Part shown: positions 6,479-12,326 of the stretch, piece after piece
Position numbering within the stretch: position 1 is the first letter of the stretch
How the letters are laid out: each line of letters starts with the position of its first letter
From: Weeksellaceae bacterium
GTDB lineage: Bacteria > Bacteroidota > Bacteroidia > Flavobacteriales > Weeksellaceae
Assembly: GCA_028698395.1 (NCBI GenBank)
Contig: JAQVDG010000030.1
Span: forward strand, 1 to 12,326
Reading direction: 5' to 3'
Length of the DNA stretch: 12,326 bases
The notes under the pieces: model-generated
Told to the model about the DNA's origin: nothing
Database searches by the model: none
Seen by the model: the letters and a program-made list of their open reading frames with translations, nothing else
Translations under genes and position numbers: made by a program

Positions 6479-7354
6479 TTGGACATTCAAGAAATCATAA
6501 AAAAAGTCAGACGGATTGAACTGAAAAGTCGTAGAAAAGCAAATAATCTTTTCATGGGCGAATACCAAAGTTCATTCAAAGGACGCGGTATGATTTTTTC
6601 TGAAATTCGACCGTACCAATATGGCGATGATATTCGGAACATTGACTGGAATACGACAGCTCATTATAACGAACCTTATATTAAAGTATTTGAAGAAGAA
6701 CGCGAATTAACTATGCTTTTGATGGTGGACATAAGTCAGTCCAATGAATTTGGAACACGAAAACAATTCAAATCCGAAACCATAGCTGAAATTTGTGCAA
6801 CTTTAGCTCTTTCCGCAGTTACATATAACGATAAAGTCGGTTTGATTTTATTTTCCAATGAAATTGAATTGCTGATTCCTCCTAAAAAAGGAAAACGACA
6901 TGTTTTGAGAATTATTCGGGAATTGATACTTTTTGAACCTAAAAATAAAGGAAACAATTTGGCAGAAGCTCTTCGTTTTTTAACCAATACTTTCAAACGA
7001 AAAGCCAATGTTTTTATTTTTTCTGACTTTATTGACGATTCTCCATATCCGGAAAGTTTGAAGATTGCAGCCGGAAAGCATGATATTACCGGAGTTCGTA
7101 TTTACGATGAAAAAGAGACGGAATTCCCTGATGTCGGGTTAATTGCATTGGTGGATAATGAAACGGGTGAAAGAAAATACGTCAACACCTCTTCACCGAT
7201 TGTCCGTAAGCAATACAAGGATTATTTTACAAATAAAAATCAAAAATTTGAACAAAGTTTCCGGCAATCTCGGGCGGGAAATTTGAGCATACGAACTGAT
7301 GAAGATTATGTGAAACCTTTGTTGAATTATTTTAAAAAACATGCGGTTAGATGA
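6479..7354 (+). CDS. DUF58 / VWA-like protein, partner of MoxR
   Basis: 291 residues, cytoplasmic, with no signal or membrane segment. The DUF58 core is clear: FKGRG (33-37), then IRPYQYGDDIRNIDW (43-57) and VFEEERELT (70-78). A VWA-type fold follows with a metal-site motif D84-I-S86-Q-S88 and a second acid at D183 (FSDF). Where relatives usually have Thr or Ser for metal coordination this protein appears to have Asn159 (KGNNLAEAL). The start must be TTG 6479: an in-frame TAA lies at 6464-6466 and the next in-frame ATG is codon 26, inside the conserved N-terminus. The moxR stop is 38 bp upstream and the 3' end overlaps the next gene by 4 bp. DUF58 next to MoxR is the standard arrangement. Its activity is not known. 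Confidence 0.9.
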   Translation: MDIQEIIKKVRRIELKSRRKANNLFMGEYQSSFKGRGMIFSEIRPYQYGDDIRNIDWNTTAHYNEPYIKVFEEERELTMLLMVDISQSNEFGTRKQFKSETIAEICATLALSAVTYNDKVGLILFSNEIELLIPPKKGKRHVLRIIRELILFEPKNKGNNLAEALRFLTNTFKRKANVFIFSDFIDDSPYPESLKIAAGKHDITGVRIYDEKETEFPDVGLIALVDNETGERKYVNTSSPIVRKQYKDYFTNKNQKFEQSFRQSRAGNLSIRTDEDYVKPLLNYFKKHAVR

Positions 7355-8325
7355 TGAAAAAAAGAATCATAAATCCGTTTTTTTTAGTATTAAACTTATT
7401 TTTTAGTTTAAGTTTCAGTTGTGTTTTTGCTCAAATTGATACAAAAATCGACAGGAATCATATTAAAATCGGAGAACCTATTCAACTGTCTATTAGTATT
7501 CCTTTTGAAAAGGATATAAAAATAAAATTTCCGGTGTTGAATGATACTTTAAGTTATCATATTGAAATTTTAGATCAAAAAATTGATACACTGATTGATA
7601 AGAATAATACAAAAATAATTCATCAGCTTCAGATTACGAGTTTTGACCCGGGTGATTTTCTGATTCGTTCACTTCCGGTGGTTATTAATAATGACACTTT
7701 GTTGACTCATTCTTTTGAAATACAAGTAGATGAAGTTGAGCTTGATTCAGCTAATACCATTGGCTTTCCTATTAAACCGATTATGAATGAGGAATTTACC
7801 TGGAAAGATTATTGGAATCAATATTGGGCATTTATTGTAGGAGCTTTTCTTGCATTTTTATTGGCAATTCTTCTGCTCTATTATTATTTTTATATGAAAA
7901 AAGGTCAAGCCCGATTATTGAAAAAACAAAAAACGCCTTACGAAGAAGCAAAAGGAGCTTTGAAAGCATTAGACCAACAAAAATTATTAGCAAAATCGGC
8001 TTATTATCTTTTTTATTCTGAACTTTCTTATATTGTCAGACGGTATTTGGGACGAGTATATGAATTTTCATCTTTAGAATTATTATCCGATGATTTGATT
8101 GAGTATTTAAAAATCCAAACAACACTTGAAGCAGAAGATATTCTGCATTTAAAACAATTTTTATACGATTCGGATTTAGTCAAATACGCAAAAGCAATTC
8201 CGGAAGAAGAAAAACATGAATTTTATAGAAAATGGATAGGTGAGTTGGTTGAAAAGATAAAGCCAATTGAAACTGAAACGGAATATTCATTAAAACCAAA
8301 TGAAAAAATCAGAAAAATCAGGTGA
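7351..8325 (+). CDS. Single-pass envelope protein, BatD-like, unnamed
   Basis: 324 residues. A signal peptide (about 1-27, ending VFA before Q28) leads to a beta-rich periplasmic domain (about 28-150) resembling the N-terminal modules of BatD. One transmembrane helix (about 159-181) follows, then a cytoplasmic helical tail (about 185-300) with PYEEAKGALKALDQQ and YSELSYIVRRYLG. That tail looks like the DUF4381-type domain found in MoxR/VWA operons. The start overlaps the DUF58 stop (ATGATGA), so translation is likely coupled; a second ATG at 7354 is an alternative. It sits at the usual place between DUF58 and batA. The topology would let it connect periplasmic BatC/BatD with cytoplasmic MoxR/DUF58, which is inference. 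Confidence 0.75.
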   Translation: MMKKRIINPFFLVLNLFFSLSFSCVFAQIDTKIDRNHIKIGEPIQLSISIPFEKDIKIKFPVLNDTLSYHIEILDQKIDTLIDKNNTKIIHQLQITSFDPGDFLIRSLPVVINNDTLLTHSFEIQVDEVELDSANTIGFPIKPIMNEEFTWKDYWNQYWAFIVGAFLAFLLAILLLYYYFYMKKGQARLLKKQKTPYEEAKGALKALDQQKLLAKSAYYLFYSELSYIVRRYLGRVYEFSSLELLSDDLIEYLKIQTTLEAEDILHLKQFLYDSDLVKYAKAIPEEEKHEFYRKWIGELVEKIKPIETETEYSLKPNEKIRKIR

Positions 8326-9341
8326 TGGGAAATTATGAATTTCAAAATCCATGGTGGTTATTGCTTCTTTTGTTGATTCCGGTTTTAATTTTTTTCCGAA
8401 TCAAAAAAAGGAAAAAGCAAACGGCTGTCCGAATTTCAACCTTAAAACCATTTGAATACACAGATAACTTCTTTAATTGGATTAAACCTTTACTTTTTAC
8501 GTTGCGTTTATTGGCTTTGGGATTCATTATCATTGCTTTGGCACGCCCTCAAATCGTAAAAACATCGACTTCAGTCAAATCAGAAAAAGGAATTGATATT
8601 ATTATGACGGTTGATACTTCATTGAGTATGTTGGCACGGGATTTACATCCGGATCGTCTGGAAGCACTCAAAGAAGTTGCTAAACGATTTGCAATGGATC
8701 GACCGGCTGACCGCATTGGATTGGTTGATTATTCGGGAGAAGCCGTTTTAAAAGTTCCTTTAACCACTGATCATCATATTCTGATTCAGGAAATAGACCG
8801 TTTACAAACCGGGGAATTAGCCGATGGAACCGCAATAGGAGTGGGTTTGGCGACCGCAGTTAATCATTTAAAAGACAGTAAAGCCAATAGTAAAATCATT
8901 ATTTTATTGACCGATGGTGTAGAATCTATTGATTATCAAAATGATTTACTGTATATTTCTCCTGCCGATGCCGCTCAAATCGCTGCTGCACGGGGAATTA
9001 AAGTTTATACCATCGGAATTGGCTCAACCGGAATGGCTCCTTTTCCTACCGGACGGAATTTATTTACTGGAGAGATTATTTTTTCCATGAAATACAATGA
9101 ATTGGACGAACCCATGATGCAGAATGTCGCCGATTTAACCGGTGGAAAATATTTTAGGGCAACCGATAATGAATCATTGGAAGAGATTTATGAAGAAATT
9201 GACCAAATGGAAAAAACAGAAATCAATGAAATTAAATACTATAATTACACTGAACTATTTGGGAAATACCTTAGTATCGCTTTAATTTTCTTGTTTTTTG
9301 AATTAATTTTATCCAAAACTTTGTTTAAAGAAATGTTGTAA
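8325..9341 (+). CDS. batA: BatA, membrane-anchored VWA-domain protein
   Basis: 338 residues from ATG 8325. Two N-terminal membrane helices (about 10-25 and 56-72) are followed by a VWA domain (about 88-290) and a C-terminal helix (about 312-332). The metal-ion site is complete: D97-T-S99-L-S101, T169 (DGTAIG) and D197 (LLTDG). BatA is expected to bind a divalent cation and a protein partner, with the VWA domain in the cytoplasm or periplasm depending on topology, and to be remodelled by MoxR. The ATG overlaps the previous stop (TGATG). An in-frame GTG directly before it (8322) would add one residue, but ATG is preferred. It overlaps batB by 1 bp. The Bat name comes from the Bacteroides aerotolerance operon; the direct biochemical role is unproven. 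Confidence 0.93.
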   Translation: MGNYEFQNPWWLLLLLLIPVLIFFRIKKRKKQTAVRISTLKPFEYTDNFFNWIKPLLFTLRLLALGFIIIALARPQIVKTSTSVKSEKGIDIIMTVDTSLSMLARDLHPDRLEALKEVAKRFAMDRPADRIGLVDYSGEAVLKVPLTTDHHILIQEIDRLQTGELADGTAIGVGLATAVNHLKDSKANSKIIILLTDGVESIDYQNDLLYISPADAAQIAAARGIKVYTIGIGSTGMAPFPTGRNLFTGEIIFSMKYNELDEPMMQNVADLTGGKYFRATDNESLEEIYEEIDQMEKTEINEIKYYNYTELFGKYLSIALIFLFFELILSKTLFKEML

Positions 9342-10342
9342 TGGACTGGGCGCATTTAGAAAATAGTATTTGGCTGTTTACTCTTCCAATTTTTATCGGA
9401 TTAGCTCTTTATGTGTATCGTTGGAGAATGAGAGCCCGGAAAAAATTTGCGGATGAAGAACTTATTCAACGTTTATTTCCAGCTGCTAAAAAATCATATT
9501 ACGGATTAAAAGTTGTTTTAGTAAGTTTGAGTTTATTATTTTCAATCTTAGCTTTGATGGATCCTTTGATGGGCGAAGAAAAAACACAAATTAAACGGGA
9601 AGGAACCGATATTATTTATGCTTTGGATTTATCCAACAGTATGTATGCAGAAGACATTGCGCCTAATCGTTTGGGAAATGCAAAAAAAATCATTCAAGAA
9701 TCTTTGCATCAATTAGGCGGGGATCGGGTAGGATTAATTGTTTTTGCCGGAGATGCGTATTCGATTTCTCCGATGACTCATGATTACGGAGCGATTGAAT
9801 CTTATATTGAAATGGCTTCGCCGGAGTTAATCTCAGCACAAGGAACAAATTTATTTTCAGTTGTTCAAAAAGCAGTAGAAATGTTTAATAATGCACCGAC
9901 AACCGGTAAATTATTAGTTATTTTATCGGATGGAGAAGACAATGAAAAAAGCATTTCAAAAGCCATAAAATTAGCTGAAGAATCCAAGATTCATATTGCC
10001 ACAATGGGAATTGGAACAAAAAACGGTGCACCTATTCCAATTCACAACAGTTCATTTCAAGATTATAAAACGGATCGTCAAGGGGATGTCGTGATTTCAA
10101 GATTTGATGAAGAAACCTTAAAATCATTAGCCAAATCCACCAAAGGAAAATATATTTATGTGGAAGATTTTGGCAATGCCATTGAAGAATTGCATACTTT
10201 TTTGAATAATTTAGATAAAAATGTTCAAGATATTCAGTTCAGCAGTGAAAAGAAACATATTTTTCAGTATTTTTTGGTCATTGCTTTTGTCTTATTATTT
10301 ATAGATACTTTAACAACTGAACATAAGGTTTTTAACATCTAA
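9341..10342 (+). CDS. batB: BatB, membrane-anchored VWA-domain protein
   Basis: 333 residues, a paralogue of BatA with the same layout: helices at about 10-26 and 55-74, a VWA domain (about 88-290) and a C-terminal helix (about 307-324). The metal site is intact: D96-L-S98-N-S100, T169 (QGTNLF) and D197 (LSDGEDNE). A DPLMG segment after the second helix matches the ALARPQ position of BatA, and AEDIAPNR replaces ARDLHPDR. Its ATG overlaps the batA stop (TAATG), so the two are probably made in equal amounts and may form a complex. A 29-bp gap, the second largest in the operon, precedes batC. Confidence 0.93.
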   Translation: MDWAHLENSIWLFTLPIFIGLALYVYRWRMRARKKFADEELIQRLFPAAKKSYYGLKVVLVSLSLLFSILALMDPLMGEEKTQIKREGTDIIYALDLSNSMYAEDIAPNRLGNAKKIIQESLHQLGGDRVGLIVFAGDAYSISPMTHDYGAIESYIEMASPELISAQGTNLFSVVQKAVEMFNNAPTTGKLLVILSDGEDNEKSISKAIKLAEESKIHIATMGIGTKNGAPIPIHNSSFQDYKTDRQGDVVISRFDEETLKSLAKSTKGKYIYVEDFGNAIEELHTFLNNLDKNVQDIQFSSEKKHIFQYFLVIAFVLLFIDTLTTEHKVFNI

Positions 10343-10348
10343 ATATAA

Positions 10349-10356
10349 TAGTTTTG
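10349..10356 (+). promoter_or_regulatory. Possible internal -7 element before batC
   Basis: TAGTTTTG lies in the 29-bp gap between batB and batC and matches TAnnTTTG exactly, ending 15 bases before the batC ATG. No TTG occurs at 17-23 bases upstream, where the batB 3' end lies, so it may be accidental. It could give extra batC-batD transcription. Confidence 0.25.
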
Positions 10357-10371
10357 TACTAACAAACGCCT

Positions 10372-11193
10372 ATGACAAAAAATCTATTTTTTCTTTTTAT
10401 TTTGCCGCTTTTCAGCTGCATTGTTTTTGCACAAGAACTGGATTTAAAATCACACATCATAAATGGAAATGAAAACTATTTACAAGGTGATTATTTAAAA
10501 GCAGAATCACAGTACAAGCAGGCTTTAGCAATAAATGAAAATTCAACGAAAGGGAATTATAATTTAGGAAATGCTTTGTATCACCAGCACAAATATGACG
10601 AAGCCCGAGCTTATTATGACCGGATAATTCAGAATAAAAGCACGTCCAAAACAGATAAATCCAAAGCTTTTCATAACATTGGAAAATCATATTTAGACCA
10701 AAATAAATACGAAGAAGCAGCCCGAAACTTTAAAGAAGCCTTAAAATTAAATCCAAATGACGATGAAACAAGGTATAATTATGTTTTGGCACGAAAATAT
10801 TTAGAAGAACAACAAAAAGAAACTCCGGATAACGAAAATCCTGAAAATTCCGATAAAAAAGGAGATAATAAGGAGAATGAAAATTCCGATAAAGAAAAAC
10901 AAGGAAAAGAAGAAGGAGAAAACAACGAAGGTGAACAAGAAAAAGAACAAAAAGACCAAGGAAAAGAAAAAGGAGGTCAGGATGGAAATGAAGAAGGGCA
11001 AAGCGATAAACCACAAGAACAACAGCTGACTAAAGGTTCTGATGGAAAAGGACAGTCATCGGAAAATGCACTTGACAGTGAACGACAGGAAAGAATGTTA
11101 GAGGCACTTAAGCAACAAGAACAAGAAACACTTAAAAGAATCATAAATCAAAAAGCGAAAAAAACCAGGTCAAACGCTGAAAAAGATTGGTAA
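10372..11193 (+). CDS. batC: BatC, TPR protein with charged linker
   Basis: 273 residues. A signal peptide (1-20, ending VFA before Q21) predicts periplasmic export. LFSC at 13-16 looks like a lipobox, but the following IVFAQ favours ordinary cleavage. Three TPR units follow at about 26-56, 60-92 and 97-129 (YNLGNALYHQHKYDEARAYY and HNIGKSYLDQNKYEEAARNF are typical), which bind peptides of partner proteins. Residues about 145-215 are almost only E, K, N, D, Q and G, a disordered linker. A final helix (about 235-262) and the terminal EKDW match BatC proteins of this group. The linker makes the coding strand extremely purine-rich. It overlaps batD by 1 bp. BatC is thought to form a complex with other Bat proteins. 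Confidence 0.88.
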   Translation: MTKNLFFLFILPLFSCIVFAQELDLKSHIINGNENYLQGDYLKAESQYKQALAINENSTKGNYNLGNALYHQHKYDEARAYYDRIIQNKSTSKTDKSKAFHNIGKSYLDQNKYEEAARNFKEALKLNPNDDETRYNYVLARKYLEEQQKETPDNENPENSDKKGDNKENENSDKEKQGKEEGENNEGEQEKEQKDQGKEKGGQDGNEEGQSDKPQEQQLTKGSDGKGQSSENALDSERQERMLEALKQQEQETLKRIINQKAKKTRSNAEKDW

Positions 11194-12326
11194 TGTTTAA
11201 GAATTGGATAGTTTTTATATTGGTTATTTTAGTATCGGCTTCTTTGAAAGCACAGAATCTTTCGTTTGAAGCGGTAGCAAGCAAAACAGAAGTTTCGGTT
11301 AATGAACGATTTGTGGTTCAGTTTATCCTGACTTACGGTCAAGAACTCATTAATGTTGACAAAGCACTGGATTTACCGGATTTTGGCGGATTACACCAAT
11401 TAGGAGAATCCCAGATTAGCAGTGTTAAAATTTTAAACAGAACAGCAATTAATCAAACTGGAGTAGAAGTTATCTTAGTTGCTGATCGTGAAGGAGAATA
11501 TACCATTCCTCCAACTTTTATTGTGATTAACGGAAAAAAACTTAAATCAGATCCTATAAAAATTACGGTAAAAAAAGGATTGAAAGAAACCGTTCCATCC
11601 GGGCAACGTGTACAAGGCGCATTTATCATGACCGAAATTTCCAATGAAAATCCGTTTTTAAATCAGGAAGTCGTTTTGGTTGTCAGAGCTTATGCCCGTG
11701 ATTATCCGTTACTGAACCGAATGAGGAATTTTAAAGAACCGGATTTTAATGATTTAATTGTAAAATATGTAAGTGAAAGACCGGATAATAATGAAAAACA
11801 AGTACTAATCAACGGAACTACTTTTATATCTAAAGAAATTGCACGTTATGTTGTTTTTCCACAAAAAAATGGAGAAATTGCTATTTCCCCATTTTCTATT
11901 GATGTATTGGTTTCGGGTTATTTCGGTATGGAAAGTGTTACATTGACTTCTAATGATATTAAATTAAACACCAAAAATTTACCTGATAAAAAACCTAAAA
12001 ACTTCAGTGGTGCTGTTGGTGATTTTACGATGAATACATCTATTTCCAAAAAGCAATTAAAGTCAAATGAAAGTGTTCAATTAGAAGTAGAAATCATCGG
12101 TTCCGGGAATTTTAATGCTTTGAAAATGCCGGATATTGAAAGTCCGGAAGAACATTTGAAGGGTTTCTCACCTAAAATAAGAGATGCTTATGAAATTCGC
12201 CCAAGTGGAATGAAAGGGAAATTAATAAAAAATCAAATTTTCGTTCCGCAATATGGTGGAAAATATACCATTCCGCCTGTTGAATTTAGCTTTTTTAATC
12301 CGGATAAAGAAAAGTATGTTCAACTT
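11193..12326 (+). CDS. batD: BatD, N-terminal part, 3' end outside window
   Basis: ATG 11193 overlaps the batC stop (TAATG), and the frame stays open for 378 codons to the window edge. BatD proteins are longer, with a C-terminal membrane helix, so the missing part is expected to the right. The signal peptide is residues 1-20 (ending SLKA before Q21). The rest is beta-rich: the opening SFEAVASKTEVSVNERFVVQF, the module-closing GEYTIPPTFIV and the later GGKYTIPPVEF are typical of repeated immunoglobulin-like BatD modules (here about 21-125, 140-260 and 275-378). Such modules suit a periplasmic scaffold for the BatA/BatB/BatC assembly. No frameshift or internal stop is seen. Confidence 0.88.
   Translation, partial: MFKNWIVFILVILVSASLKAQNLSFEAVASKTEVSVNERFVVQFILTYGQELINVDKALDLPDFGGLHQLGESQISSVKILNRTAINQTGVEVILVADREGEYTIPPTFIVINGKKLKSDPIKITVKKGLKETVPSGQRVQGAFIMTEISNENPFLNQEVVLVVRAYARDYPLLNRMRNFKEPDFNDLIVKYVSERPDNNEKQVLINGTTFISKEIARYVVFPQKNGEIAISPFSIDVLVSGYFGMESVTLTSNDIKLNTKNLPDKKPKNFSGAVGDFTMNTSISKKQLKSNESVQLEVEIIGSGNFNALKMPDIESPEEHLKGFSPKIRDAYEIRPSGMKGKLIKNQIFVPQYGGKYTIPPVEFSFFNPDKEKYVQL

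Noticed and set aside
10730..11022. Phe/Leu-rich minus-strand frames opposite batC that look like membrane proteins
   Set aside because: They are the complement of the Glu/Lys-rich linker; GAA and AAA codons read as TTC and TTT on the other strand.
5433..12326. The whole right-hand operon as a new defence or secretion system
   Set aside because: Gene order and motifs match the known MoxR-DUF58-BatABCD operons of Bacteroidota. There is no effector, nuclease, toxin or mobile-element signature, and composition is like the neighbours.

Overview
The window looks like a piece of a Bacteroidota chromosome, most likely class Flavobacteriia. Base composition is AT-rich. Upstream regions carry the TAnnTTTG -7 element of this phylum instead of sigma-70 boxes. 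A lipoprotein has the LFFSC lipobox followed by SGDDD, and most genes lack a strong Shine-Dalgarno. Genus cannot be called from this window.

Left part, minus strand (1-5062): reading leftward from the middle, there is a membrane-anchored protein with three helix-hairpin-helix repeats (4139-5062), an acyl-CoA dehydrogenase (2915-4054), a gene-poor stretch of about 390 bp, a TonB-dependent outer-membrane receptor (384-2522), and the start of a lipoprotein gene 3 bp behind it that runs off the left edge (1-380). The receptor and lipoprotein look like one transcription unit for uptake of an unidentified ligand.

Middle (5063-5432): a divergent AT-rich control region. It holds a clear -7 element (TAACTTTG, 5336-5343) reading right, immediately followed by a compact cluster of direct and inverted repeats.

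Right part, plus strand (5433-12326): a tightly packed operon of the MoxR / von Willebrand A (Bat, 'Bacteroides aerotolerance') type. The order is MoxR AAA+ ATPase, DUF58 protein (TTG start), a single-pass protein with a periplasmic beta-rich domain, BatA, BatB, BatC (TPR) and BatD (truncated by the window edge). Four of the six junctions overlap by 1-4 bp, which suggests translational coupling. From family knowledge, MoxR ATPases act as chaperones for VWA partners: BatA and BatB expose metal-binding VWA domains between transmembrane segments, and BatC and BatD supply periplasmic interaction domains. The system is widespread and has been linked to stress tolerance and envelope integrity, but its molecular job is not settled.

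I see no mobile element, CRISPR array, tRNA or rRNA, and no wholly new system. The points most worth a second look are the degenerate hairpins in the triple helix-hairpin-helix protein, the repeat cluster at the moxR promoter, the unnamed BatD-like gene inside the Bat operon, and the receptor/lipoprotein pair.
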